Shown here in pieces: positions 24,178-32,047 of a DNA stretch of 64,000 nucleotides. Origin of the DNA: Rhizobium sp. FKY42 (GTDB taxonomy: Bacteria; Pseudomonadota; Alphaproteobacteria; Rhizobiales; Rhizobiaceae); contig NZ_STGA01000029.1 of NCBI RefSeq assembly GCF_005222835.1, positions 682,001 to 746,000 on the forward strand. The letters are read 5' to 3'. Positions within the stretch are counted from its first letter, which is position 1; the number at the start of each line of letters is the position of its first letter. The notes beneath the pieces were generated by a model. The model had not been told where the DNA came from, searched no databases, and saw only the letters and a list, made by a program, of their open reading frames with translations. The translations under genes and the position numbers were made by a program.

Positions 24178-25512
24178 ATGGACTATACCAAGCCATCCAA
24201 CACGCCGACGCTGGAAAACTTCTGGATGCCGTTCACGGCCAACCGGCAGTTCAAGGCGGCACCGCGTCTGCTCGCCAGCGCCGAGGGCATGTATTACACC
24301 GATGTCGATGGCAATACGGTGCTGGACGGCACGGCGGGCCTCTGGTGCGTCAACGCCGGCCATGGTCGCAAGCGCATCGCCGATGCCGTGGAACGCCAGT
24401 TGCGCACGCTGGATTTTGCACCAACTTTCCAGATGGGGCATCCTATTGCGTTCGATTTTGCCGAAAAGCTCGGAAAAATCGCGCCAGGTGGCGTTGCAGC
24501 TGAACTCGACCGCGTCTTCTTCACCGGCTCCGGCTCCGAATCCGTCGATACGGCGTTGAAGATCGCCATCGCATATCAGCGCGCCATCGGCCAAGGTACG
24601 CGCAGCCGCATCATCGGTCGCGAGAAGGGTTATCACGGCGTCGGCTTCGGCGGCATTTCCGTCGGCGGCCTTGTCAACAATCGTCGCGTATTCCCGCAGA
24701 TCCCAGCCGACCACATGCGCCATACGCTGGATATCGAGCGCAATGCCTTCTCCAAGGGTCTGCCTGCGCACGGTATTGAACTGGCGGAAGATCTGGAGCG
24801 TCTGGTCCAATTGCACGGCCCGGAAACCATTGCCGCCGTCATCGTCGAGCCGATGTCTGGCTCGGCGGGTGTCATTCTGCCGCCGAAGGGCTATCTGGAG
24901 CGCATCCGTGCGATCTCGCAGAAATACGGCATCTTGCTGATTTTCGATGAAGTCATCACCGGTTTCGGCCGTCTCGGCACGCCTTTTGCCACCGACTATT
25001 TCGGCGTCGTGCCGGATCTCGTCACCACGGCAAAGGGCCTGACCAATGGTGCGATCCCGATGGGTGCCGTATTTGCCAGCCGCAAGATCTATGACGGGCT
25101 GATGAACGGACCGGAGAATGCCATCGAGCTGTTCCACGGCTATACCTATTCCGGCCATCCGGTGGCCAGCGCCGCAGGCATTGCGACACTGGAAATCTAT
25201 GCGGAAGAAAACCTTCTGACGCGCGCTGCCGGTCTGGCAGAGACCTGGCAGGAGGCACTGCACAGCCTGAAGGGCCATCCACATGTGGTGGACGTGCGCA
25301 ATCTCGGCCTCGTCGGCGCCATCGAGTTGAACCCGCGCGAGGGTGCACCGGGGACACGCGCCTATGACGTGTTCGTGGATTGCTTCAAGAAGGGCCTGCT
25401 GATCCGTGTCACGGGCGATGTCATTGCTCTCTCGCCGCCGCTGATCATCGAGAAGGAGCAGATCGAGACGATCGTCTCCATGATCGGCGATGCTCTGAAG
25501 CGTGTCGCGTAA
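24178..25512 (+). CDS. Omega-amino acid:pyruvate aminotransferase
   Basis: Class III PLP aminotransferase, 444 residues. It begins NTPTLENFWMPFTANRQFKAAPRLL, a pattern seen in beta-alanine:pyruvate and related omega-aminotransferases, with LWCVNAGHGR in the substrate region, the PLP-phosphate loop TGSGSESVDTALK, the aspartate in LIFDEVITGFGR and the catalytic lysine in TTAKGLTNGAIPMG. It would convert beta-alanine or another terminal amine to a semialdehyde, with pyruvate becoming alanine. The ATG at 24178 has AAGGAG upstream. The PuuR-like regulator next door suggests polyamine or beta-alanine control; mmsA 17 kb away could process the malonate semialdehyde. Confidence 0.9.
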   Translation: MDYTKPSNTPTLENFWMPFTANRQFKAAPRLLASAEGMYYTDVDGNTVLDGTAGLWCVNAGHGRKRIADAVERQLRTLDFAPTFQMGHPIAFDFAEKLGKIAPGGVAAELDRVFFTGSGSESVDTALKIAIAYQRAIGQGTRSRIIGREKGYHGVGFGGISVGGLVNNRRVFPQIPADHMRHTLDIERNAFSKGLPAHGIELAEDLERLVQLHGPETIAAVIVEPMSGSAGVILPPKGYLERIRAISQKYGILLIFDEVITGFGRLGTPFATDYFGVVPDLVTTAKGLTNGAIPMGAVFASRKIYDGLMNGPENAIELFHGYTYSGHPVASAAGIATLEIYAEENLLTRAAGLAETWQEALHSLKGHPHVVDVRNLGLVGAIELNPREGAPGTRAYDVFVDCFKKGLLIRVTGDVIALSPPLIIEKEQIETIVSMIGDALKRVA

Positions 25513-25537
25513 AAGTGTGCAGCGGTTTTACGGCTAC
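25511..25537. repeat. Partial REP-like element after the aminotransferase stop
   Basis: AAAAGTGTGCAGCGGTTTT followed by ACGG resembles the central part of the palindrome at 25633-25676 in reverse orientation. It lies directly behind the stop codon and lacks both outer arms, so it appears to be a decayed copy. Confidence 0.5.
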
Positions 25538-25580
25538 GACACGCGACCCGACAATTCTGTGAAGCGTGTCGCCTGACAAG

Positions 25581-25616
25581 AAAAAATGCCCCCGGTGAAT
25601 TGCTCACTGGGGGCAC
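25581..25616. terminator. Bidirectional terminator between the aminotransferase and allE
   Basis: AAAAAATGCCCCC and GGGGGCACTGTTT flank a central loop; GCCCCCGGTGA pairs with the downstream CACTGGGGGC arm. A-rich sequence on one side and T-rich on the other lets it serve both converging genes. Confidence 0.7.
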
Positions 25617-25632
25617 TGTTTATCAGCTGGTC

Positions 25633-25676
25633 GCATTTCCGGACGGAAAACCGCTGACACTTTTCCTGGAAATGCT
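25633..25676. repeat. REP-like palindromic element, copy 1
   Basis: A 44-base intergenic palindrome beginning GCATTTCCGGACGGAAAACC and ending CACTTTTCCTGGAAATGCT. The outer arms GCATTTCC and GGAAATGC are complementary. Two nearly identical copies lie in tandem at 62596-62640 and 62652-62696, so this is a dispersed family. It sits just past the stop of allE. Confidence 0.85.
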
Positions 25677-25681
25677 TAGGT

Positions 25682-26503
25682 CTACCACAGATCGACGTGA
25701 CGGTTCACGTCCTTATAGAGCAGATACCGGAAGCGCCCCGGTCCACCGGCATAGCAGGCCTGCGGGCAAAAGGCGCGCAACCACATGAAATCTCCCGCCT
25801 CGACTTCCACCCAGTCATCGTTCAGACGATAGACGGCCTTGCCTTCCAGGACATAGAGACCGTGCTCCATGACGTGCGTTTCCATGAATGGAATGAGCGC
25901 GCCCGGCTGGAAGGTCACGATATTCAGGTGCATGTCGTAGCGCACGTCAGCGGGATCGATGAAGCGGGTGGTCGCCCATTTGCCATCGGTATCCGGCATG
26001 GCCGAAAGCTGGTGGTCATCCTCATGACTGAAGATGGCGGGCGGTAGCTCCAACCCGTCCACGACCTGAAACCTCTTGCGCACCCAATGGAATTTGGCGA
26101 GGCCCTCGCCGTTGTTCTTCAGGCTCCACTTGGAACCTGCCGGCAGATAGGCAAAGGAGCCTTCGCGCAGTTCGTGCGCCTTGCCTTCCAGCGTAATGGT
26201 CATTTCGCCTTCGACAACGAAGATCGCGGCCTGAGCTGCCGGGTTCGGTTCCGGCCTCTCGCTGCCCCCACCGGGGGCCACTTCCATGATGTATTGCGCG
26301 AAGGTCTCGGAAAAACCGGTCATCGGTCGCGCAATGATCCAGGCACGCGTTGCATCCCAATGGGGCAGCACGCTGGTGACGATATCCGACATGACCCGCT
26401 TTGGAATAACGGCGTAGGCGGTCTTGAAGGTTGCCTTGCTCGACAAAAGCTCCGTCTGTCCCGGAAGCCCGCCCATGTTGGAATAGTATCGTCCTGATGT
26501 CAT
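25682..26503 (-). CDS. allE: (S)-ureidoglycine aminohydrolase (AllE-like double cupin)
   Basis: A 273-residue bicupin that releases ammonia from (S)-ureidoglycine to form (S)-ureidoglycolate in purine/ureide catabolism. It starts MTSGRYYSNMGGLPG and has two cupin barrels: the first with IFVVEGEMTITLEGKAHELREGSFAYLPAG, the second with FMETHVMEHGLYVLEGKAVYRLNDDWVEVEAGDF, whose E, H, H-type metal ligands include the ETHVMEHGLYVLEGK stretch. The ATG at 26503 is preceded by GGAG at eight bases, so independent initiation is likely, but the frame stays open upstream through a whole DUF429-like region. No other ureide genes are adjacent in the window. Confidence 0.85.
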   Translation of the reverse strand: MTSGRYYSNMGGLPGQTELLSSKATFKTAYAVIPKRVMSDIVTSVLPHWDATRAWIIARPMTGFSETFAQYIMEVAPGGGSERPEPNPAAQAAIFVVEGEMTITLEGKAHELREGSFAYLPAGSKWSLKNNGEGLAKFHWVRKRFQVVDGLELPPAIFSHEDDHQLSAMPDTDGKWATTRFIDPADVRYDMHLNIVTFQPGALIPFMETHVMEHGLYVLEGKAVYRLNDDWVEVEAGDFMWLRAFCPQACYAGGPGRFRYLLYKDVNRHVDLW

Positions 26504-27556
26504 GCCCATGTCTCCGTCGGCAGATGCCCTGCTCTGATCACACGCAGCGGCACCAATTCCTTCTGTCTTATCTGCAAGCGAAGTCGAAATAAATCGCGAA
26601 CTCACGGGCGCTTCGTGATCTGGTGCTGTCAACCTGCGTCCGAGGATCCAGCCTTCCCAATCGCGGCAACCCGCCAGATCCGGCACCCCTTCGGTGTGTC
26701 TTCCCTCAACGATCTCGAGCATTGGAAGCAGGCCCATCAGCGCGTCGAAGCGATCTTCGCCGCTGGGATCGCTGCCGAAGCCATCGTCGATCATTTCGAG
26801 AAGGCTGCCATCCGGTTGCAGATCGGGTCTCGCGTCCAGCCATTGCCGGATGATGGGGGCAAACCGCTGCCGATCCTCCTGCCGTCCCTTGCTCCAGCGT
26901 GGCATCCGTGGAATGCCGATTTTCGCATAGGCATCTGCCGGATAGCTTTCTGCGACGACTATCTGTCGGGCGCGAAATAGATCCGCCAGGCCACCATCGA
27001 AGGGCCAGATCCCGATCCGTTGACGGAATGGCTGGATCAGTTCTCGCCACCCGGCAATCGCCGCCTTGCCCACTTGCGATGCACCCATGGTCCAGAACAG
27101 CATGGAGGGTGGCGAACGCCCAGGAAACGGCTGCTCACACAGACGCAGCAGACCCTCCTTCCTGATACCCAGCCCCTCGAACAGATGTGCCTGAAGTGTG
27201 CCGCCAGAGCGTGCCGGATAGAAGGGACGCTTCAGCGAAATCTCTGAAGGCTTATCAGCAGGGCGAAACCAGTCCGACCATTCATCGTGACCAAGCACAT
27301 GAAGCAAATCGCGAAAATTCCTGAAACCGGTCCTTTCGCCATAGGTTCTCGGAACACCGATCGGAAAGTCGAAACCGAAGAATATGCAGCCATCTCCCTC
27401 ATTTTTTGCAGCGACTCGATCGAAGAGGGAGGCTGTCTGTCCAACTTTTTGAGGCCCAGAGATCAGCCAGTTGGCTCCATTGCGAGCGGCAACTGTCATC
27501 CACCGCTTTTCATCAGCCACACTCCAATCGCAGTGCACAACACAGGAAGGTTTCAT
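25682..27556 (-). CDS. Continuous 624-residue frame: DUF429-like domain fused to AllE
   Basis: Reading from ATG 27556, the N-terminal ~310 residues resemble the DUF429 group, thought to adopt an RNase H-like fold. Acidic positions are D10 in CDWS, the D in GFDFPIGVP, the E in VAESYPADAYAK and the D pair in SGEDRFDALMGL. Next come about 40 low-complexity residues (from RLTAPDHEAPV to SADGD) that look like translated spacer, then the complete AllE protein. Either a stop codon has been lost and a real fusion is made, or the upstream gene is read through while AllE is made from its own start at 26503. DUF429 function is unknown. The upstream ribosome site is weak. Confidence 0.6.
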   Translation of the reverse strand: MKPSCVVHCDWSVADEKRWMTVAARNGANWLISGPQKVGQTASLFDRVAAKNEGDGCIFFGFDFPIGVPRTYGERTGFRNFRDLLHVLGHDEWSDWFRPADKPSEISLKRPFYPARSGGTLQAHLFEGLGIRKEGLLRLCEQPFPGRSPPSMLFWTMGASQVGKAAIAGWRELIQPFRQRIGIWPFDGGLADLFRARQIVVAESYPADAYAKIGIPRMPRWSKGRQEDRQRFAPIIRQWLDARPDLQPDGSLLEMIDDGFGSDPSGEDRFDALMGLLPMLEIVEGRHTEGVPDLAGCRDWEGWILGRRLTAPDHEAPVSSRFISTSLADKTEGIGAAACDQSRASADGDMGMTSGRYYSNMGGLPGQTELLSSKATFKTAYAVIPKRVMSDIVTSVLPHWDATRAWIIARPMTGFSETFAQYIMEVAPGGGSERPEPNPAAQAAIFVVEGEMTITLEGKAHELREGSFAYLPAGSKWSLKNNGEGLAKFHWVRKRFQVVDGLELPPAIFSHEDDHQLSAMPDTDGKWATTRFIDPADVRYDMHLNIVTFQPGALIPFMETHVMEHGLYVLEGKAVYRLNDDWVEVEAGDFMWLRAFCPQACYAGGPGRFRYLLYKDVNRHVDLW

Positions 27557-27829
27557 GTACCCGTTTCCACGCCATTCTCTTTATTGAACATTTGACCTTT
27601 TCAAGCTGTCTATTCACTCAGCGCAACTTATGCTTCGATCCAAGCAGTGAGCAGATGCAGCATGCAAGAATCATTTATTGCAGGTTGTATATTATGTTTT
27701 TATTCAATCTTTTTTCTGCATTATCTATTCTCTTAGACCAAAGTCGTTCTGATTCAGTCCTCGGGGCTGTGTTAGCTTCAAGATCCCAGGTCATCGTTCT
27801 GACGATGATAAAGACATAGCGCAAGCTTT
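27557..27829. other. AT-rich intergenic region
   Basis: About 270 bases, clearly richer in A and T than its surroundings (for example TTTTTATTCAATCTTTTTTC near 27694). It lies between the divergent DUF429-like gene and the MHS transporter and presumably holds both promoters. I see no gene in it. Confidence 0.4.
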
Positions 27830-28001
27830 GGTCCGGACATCCGGACCGCGGGGCAATTAGAGGGCGTGCCGCCAAGGCGGAACGAGATAGCCTTGAGGCG
27901 GTAGAGGGCCGCACTCGGGGCAAGCGAAAGCTACGGAGGTAGCGATCGCGATGGATGTTGAAAGACATTTTCCGGTCGGAAGGCCGGACAAAAGGAGGAG
28001 G
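27830..28001 (+). promoter_or_regulatory. Hairpin-rich 5' leader of the MHS transporter gene
   Basis: Five consecutive perfect or near-perfect hairpins precede the ATG at 28007: GGTCCGGA/TCCGGACC at 27830-27847, CCGCC/GGCGG at 27869-27880, GCC-TTGA-GGC at 27890-27899, GCTAC-GGAG-GTAGC at 27930-27943, and CCGGTC-GGAA-GGCCGG at 27972-27987 with a GNRA-type loop. GTGC (27866-27869) and GCAC (27911-27914) could close a multibranch loop. AGGAGGAGG follows as the ribosome site. This fits a structured untranslated leader, possibly a cis-regulatory RNA, but matches no riboswitch I recognise. Confidence 0.5.
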
Positions 28002-28006
28002 AATAC

Positions 28007-29800
28007 ATGGCAGCAATCGAGATGAATGCGAGGGACCGGTCACGGCCTATGACCGCAGAGGAAAAGAAGGTCATCATGGCCTCCTCTGCCGGTACAATCT
28101 TCGAGTGGTACGACTTTTATCTCTATGGTTCACTGGCAGCCATCATCGGCGCCCAGTACTTTACCGCATTCCCGGAAGCCACGCGAAACGTGTTTGCGCT
28201 TCTGGCCTTTGCTGCCGGCTTCATCGTGCGTCCGTTCGGCGCTCTGGTGTTTGGTGCGCTCGGCGACCTCGTTGGCCGTAAGTACACCTTCCTGATGACC
28301 ATTCTCATCATGGGCTTCTCCACCTTCCTCGTTGGCCTTCTTCCCAGCTACAACAGCTGGGGCGCAGCTGCGCCGATCATCCTGATCGTGCTTCGCATGC
28401 TTCAGGGTCTGGCGCTCGGCGGTGAATATGGCGGTGCTGCGGTGTACGTGGCCGAACACGCCCCCTCCAACCAGCGCGGTTATTTTACGGCCTTCATCCA
28501 GACGACCGCGACGCTTGGCCTTCTGCTGTCGCTCGTGGTCATTCTGGCTGTGCAGAGCTATGTCAACGCCAACTGGGCTCCCACTGCGGTTCTCGATGCA
28601 GCCGGTGCTGCCGTCATGAACCCGGATGGCACGCCACGCATGATCAAGGCCTTCGATCTCTGGGGCTGGCGCATCCCGTTCCTTGGCTCGATCGTTCTGC
28701 TGCTGATTTCGCTTTACATCCGCCTGCAGATGAACGAATCCCCTGCCTTCAAGAAGATGAAGGAAGAGGGTGCTGCCTCCAAGGCGCCGCTGCGTGAAGC
28801 ATTCGGCACCTGGAAGAACGGCAAATTCGCTCTCATCGCGCTGTTCGGTCTCGTCGCAGGTCAGGCTGTTGTCTGGTACTCCGGCCAGTTCTATGCGCTG
28901 TTCTTCCTGCAGAACGTCATCAAGGTTGACAGCTTCACGGCAAACGTCATGGTTGCCTGGTCGCTGATCCTGGGTACCGGTGGCTTCCTGTTCTTTGGTT
29001 CGCTGTCGGACAAGATCGGCCGCAAGCCAATCATTCTTGCAGGCTGCCTGATTGCAGCGCTGACTTACAAGTTTGTGTTCCCGCTGCTGACCCAGGTTGC
29101 CAACCCGGCACTCCATGCCGCACATCAGACTGTCGTAACCGTCACGGCTGCACCGGGTGACTGCTCGTTCCAGTTCAACCCGGTTGGCACAGCGAAGTTC
29201 ACGTCCTCTTGCGATATCGCCAAGTCGACGCTTGCCCGTTCTTCGGTCAACTACACCTCGGTGCAGGATCCGGCGACAACGGTTGCACAGGTCAAGATCG
29301 GTAACACGGTCATCCCGTCCTATGACGCGACCAAGCTTGCAGGCGATGCTGCCAAGACGGCTCCGGCCGCCTTCACGAAGTCTGTCAATGAAGCCCTGAC
29401 GGCTGCCGGATACCCGGCTTCCGCCGACAAGAACACGACCGTCATCAAGGCTGCCCACTTCTTCGATATCTTCAGCGGTCAAAAGCTGACGGTTGTATTG
29501 ATCCTGACCTACCTCATCATTCTGGTGACGATGGTCTATGCCCCTATTGCAGCCATGCTGGTCGAACTCTTCCCGACCCGCATCCGCTATTCCGGTCTCT
29601 CCCTGCCATACCACATCGGTAACGGCTGGTTCGGCGGCCTGATGCCTGCAACAGCCTTCGCGATCTCTGCGCAGACGGGTAACGTCTATGGCGGTCTGTG
29701 GTACCCGATCATCATCGCTGGTGCGACGGTTGTCATCGGTGCACTGCTGGTTCCGGGCAATACCCACAAGAAGGATATCTTTGCGGACGACGCACAGTAA
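28007..29800 (+). CDS. MHS-family MFS transporter with a large inserted loop
   Basis: A proton symporter of the metabolite:H+ symporter group (relatives carry proline/betaine, alpha-ketoglutarate, citrate or shikimate), 597 residues. The marks are ASSAGTIFEWYDFYLYGSL at helix 1, GALGDLVGRKYTF after helix 2 (motif A) and GSLSDKIGRKPII at the second repeat. Between helices about 9 and 10, residues near 365-490 form a Thr/Ala-rich hydrophilic insert with two cysteines (GDCSFQF and SSCDIAK) that makes the protein roughly 130 residues longer than E. coli ProP-type members. Such long forms are known in proteobacteria. The substrate is unknown. Strong AGGAGGAGG upstream and a terminator at 29829. 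Confidence 0.9.
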   Translation: MAAIEMNARDRSRPMTAEEKKVIMASSAGTIFEWYDFYLYGSLAAIIGAQYFTAFPEATRNVFALLAFAAGFIVRPFGALVFGALGDLVGRKYTFLMTILIMGFSTFLVGLLPSYNSWGAAAPIILIVLRMLQGLALGGEYGGAAVYVAEHAPSNQRGYFTAFIQTTATLGLLLSLVVILAVQSYVNANWAPTAVLDAAGAAVMNPDGTPRMIKAFDLWGWRIPFLGSIVLLLISLYIRLQMNESPAFKKMKEEGAASKAPLREAFGTWKNGKFALIALFGLVAGQAVVWYSGQFYALFFLQNVIKVDSFTANVMVAWSLILGTGGFLFFGSLSDKIGRKPIILAGCLIAALTYKFVFPLLTQVANPALHAAHQTVVTVTAAPGDCSFQFNPVGTAKFTSSCDIAKSTLARSSVNYTSVQDPATTVAQVKIGNTVIPSYDATKLAGDAAKTAPAAFTKSVNEALTAAGYPASADKNTTVIKAAHFFDIFSGQKLTVVLILTYLIILVTMVYAPIAAMLVELFPTRIRYSGLSLPYHIGNGWFGGLMPATAFAISAQTGNVYGGLWYPIIIAGATVVIGALLVPGNTHKKDIFADDAQ

Positions 29801-29828
29801 TCCAAACGGTTCCTCTCGAAGGAAAGCG

Positions 29829-29860
29829 ACAGGCTGGCCTCACCGCCAGCCTGTTTTTTT
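29829..29860 (+). terminator. Rho-independent terminator of the MHS transporter gene
   Basis: ACAGGCTGGC (29829-29838) pairs with GCCAGCCTGT (29845-29854) around a 6-base loop and is followed by a run of T to 29860. Confidence 0.9.
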
Positions 29861-29869
29861 ATTGCAAGA

Positions 29870-30145
29870 TCAGCTTTTCCGCCTTTCCCAGAAAAACCAA
29901 CCAAGCAGAAACACGCCAAGAATCATGGCATTGGAAACGATGCCAAGGCCGATGGACGTGAAACGCGCAACCTCTGCGCTGGCCGCCGTGGTCATGGGCA
30001 GCAGGATCGCAACGAAAACCACGCCCATGGCCAGAGGCGCCTTCATGCCCACCGTATCGCGCGTGCGGATAGCCGTGACGAGCAGGAAGAACATCATCCC
30101 GATGCGAAACGGATCTGTCAGTTGCGAAACTAGAATATCTGCCAT
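29870..30145 (-). CDS. Small membrane protein of unknown function
   Basis: A 91-residue protein with about three hydrophobic segments (around IGMMFFLLVTAI, APLAMGVVFVAILLP, and NAMILGVFLLGWFFW), ending in a short basic tail WERRKS. I use ATG 30145 because GGGGGAGA lies just upstream; an earlier ATG would add MKANQLFRGRA without a clear site. No family recognised. It lies between two terminators and so is probably its own transcription unit. Confidence 0.65.
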   Translation of the reverse strand: MADILVSQLTDPFRIGMMFFLLVTAIRTRDTVGMKAPLAMGVVFVAILLPMTTAASAEVARFTSIGLGIVSNAMILGVFLLGWFFWERRKS

Positions 30146-30242
30146 CGCTCTCCCCCTAAACAATTGGTTCGCCTTCATAAACTGAAAGTGCGCCTAAGTC
30201 TTGCAAAAGAGTTGTGAGGGAAGCCGCAACCCATTCATCATG

Positions 30243-30272
30243 AAAAAGCCGACGGAGAGACCCCGTCGGCTT
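30243..30272 (-). terminator. Terminator of the semialdehyde dehydrogenase gene
   Basis: AAGCCGACGG pairs with CCGTCGGCTT around a short loop; on the minus strand the stem is followed by TTTT. It lies 24 bases past the dehydrogenase stop. Confidence 0.8.
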
Positions 30273-30295
30273 GATCGTTGACCTGGTGAATTGAA

Positions 30296-31729
30296 TTAAG
30301 CCAGCGTGTAAGCGGTCTTGACGACGGTGAAGAATTCCGCCGCGTATTTGCCCTGCTCGCGCGGGCCGAAGGAGGAAGCCTTGCGGCCACCGAACGGCAC
30401 ATGGAAATCGACGCCAGCGGTCGGAAGGTTGACCATGACCATGCCGGCTTCCGAATTGCGCTTGAAGTGGGTGGCATGCTTCAGGCTTGTTGTGGCAATG
30501 CCGGCAGACAGGCCGAATGGCGTATCATTGGCAACCGCCAAGGCTTCCTCGTAGTCTTTGACGCGAATGACGGCGGCAACAGGCCCAAAAATCTCTTCGC
30601 GGGAGATGCGCATCTGGTTGGTTGCTTCGGTGAACAGTGTCGGCTGCAGGTAGAAGCCGGGGGTATCGCGTTCGATACGCTCTCCACCGAAGGCGAGCCT
30701 TGCGCCCTCCTGCTTGCCGATTTCGATGTAATCGCAATCCTGCTGGAGCTGCTTTTCATCGACCACCGGGCCAATATGCGTTCCATCCTTCAATGCGTGA
30801 TCGACGTTCAGCTTGCTCAGGCGCTCCGTCAGAGCAGCCACGAACTTGTCGTGTATGCCCTCTGTCACGATGAGGCGCGAAGAGGCGGTGCAGCGCTGGC
30901 CAGTGGAGAAGAATCCGGAATTGGCAGCAGCTTCGACAGCGACGCCGAGATCTGCGTCATCCAGAACCACCATCGGATTCTTGCCGCCCATTTCCAACTG
31001 AAACTTGCGGTTATGCTCGATGGAGGACAGCGCCACGCGCTTGCCGGTGCCGGTGGAGCCGGTGAACGTGATGCCCGCAAGGTCTGGGCTATCCAGCATG
31101 GCCTGGCCAACAACCGAACCGCGTCCCATCACCAGGTTCAGCACGCCCTTCGGCAGGCCTGCGCGATGGAGAATGTCGACGATGGCCCAGGAGCAACCGG
31201 GAACCAGATCCGCGGGCTTGAAGACTACCGTATTGCCATAGGCAAGGGCCGGGGCAATCTTCCAGGCGGGAATGGCAATCGGGAAGTTCCACGGCGTGAT
31301 GATGCCGATTGGCCCCAGCGGCTCGCGGGTAATCTCGACGCCAATGTTCGGGCGCGCAGATGGAAGCACTTCGCCTGCCAGACGCAGGGTTTCACCGGCA
31401 AAGAAATCGAAGATCTGCGCGGCACGGATGGTCTCGCCAATGCCTTCCGGCAGGGTCTTGCCTTCTTCCTGCGAGAGGAGGCGTCCGAGTTCGTCCTTGC
31501 GGGCGAGGATCTCATCCGCCGTCTTTTTCAAAATCGCGTGTCGTTCCAGAATGCCGGAACGGGACCAGGCCGGGAATGCGGCTTTCGCTGCGGCAATAGC
31601 TGCCTTGGCATCGTCAGCCGAGGCCTGTGCATAAACGCCGACGACGTTCTTGGTATCGGACGGATTGATGTTTTCCGAACCTTGTGTGCCGACCCATTCA
31701 CCGGCAATGAGATTTTGATGGATGGTCAT
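30296..31729 (-). CDS. NAD(P)-dependent aldehyde dehydrogenase, probably alpha-ketoglutaric semialdehyde type
   Basis: Class of 477-residue aldehyde dehydrogenases. The cofactor and active-site marks are PWNFPIAIPAWKIAPALAYGN, FTGSTGTGKRV, the catalytic-base region LEMGGKNPMV and the nucleophile in STGQRCTASSR. The last is the form found in enzymes oxidising alpha-ketoglutaric semialdehyde in sugar-acid and hydroxyproline breakdown, so that substrate is a reasonable guess. The ATG at 31729 follows GGGAGG; a longer in-frame start at 31771 has no better site. A 10-base inverted repeat 77 bases upstream may be its operator. No pathway partners are adjacent. Confidence 0.87.
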   Translation of the reverse strand: MTIHQNLIAGEWVGTQGSENINPSDTKNVVGVYAQASADDAKAAIAAAKAAFPAWSRSGILERHAILKKTADEILARKDELGRLLSQEEGKTLPEGIGETIRAAQIFDFFAGETLRLAGEVLPSARPNIGVEITREPLGPIGIITPWNFPIAIPAWKIAPALAYGNTVVFKPADLVPGCSWAIVDILHRAGLPKGVLNLVMGRGSVVGQAMLDSPDLAGITFTGSTGTGKRVALSSIEHNRKFQLEMGGKNPMVVLDDADLGVAVEAAANSGFFSTGQRCTASSRLIVTEGIHDKFVAALTERLSKLNVDHALKDGTHIGPVVDEKQLQQDCDYIEIGKQEGARLAFGGERIERDTPGFYLQPTLFTEATNQMRISREEIFGPVAAVIRVKDYEEALAVANDTPFGLSAGIATTSLKHATHFKRNSEAGMVMVNLPTAGVDFHVPFGGRKASSFGPREQGKYAAEFFTVVKTAYTLA

Positions 31730-31805
31730 GAATGCCTCCCTTTCGCTAGGTGCTTTTAGCAGTAATTCCACGATCCGGCAGCCGCAGGATCATTATCGAC
31801 CCCCA

Positions 31806-31840
31806 CTTATCATATATCTCAGTCAAATAAATATGATAAG
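31806..31840. promoter_or_regulatory. Inverted repeat upstream of the aldehyde dehydrogenase gene, likely operator
   Basis: CTTATCATAT (31806-31815) and ATATGATAAG (31831-31840) are exact complements separated by 15 bases. It lies 77 bases upstream of the dehydrogenase start and more than 200 bases from rpsU, so it more likely serves the dehydrogenase. AT-rich repeats like this are typical of GntR- or LacI-type regulators; no such gene is nearby. Confidence 0.5.
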
Positions 31841-31900
31841 CTGCTTTAAACATCGGTTCAGCCCGCTTGTCCTGTCAGGATTGAAGGTTTTCGAGCGCGC

Positions 31901-31945
31901 CCTACATAAGTTGTGACATCGTCGCTCGACGACATGCGATGTAGG
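31901..31945 (+). promoter_or_regulatory. Long imperfect hairpin upstream of rpsU
   Basis: CCTACAT (31901-31907) pairs with ATGTAGG (31939-31945), and inside it CGTCG pairs with CGACG around a two-base turn. It lies 100 bases ahead of rpsU and could be part of its leader or the end of an upstream transcript. Confidence 0.35.
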
Positions 31946-32047
31946 CACATGTAAACCTCAATTGCCGCGCGGCGATCTTGATACCATCAGCATAGCACCG
32001 GTCACAGGCTGCAAGGTTTGAACGGTCACAATGCATAAGGAGATGTT

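Noticed and set aside
27930-27943. Considered a guanidine-II (mini-ykkC) riboswitch in the MHS leader
   Set aside because: That class needs two hairpins with ACGR loops; here the loops are GGAG, TTGA and GGAA.
28130-29767. A 545-codon open frame opposite the MHS transporter
   Set aside because: Antisense shadow, with Arg/Asp/Gln-rich composition and no domain.
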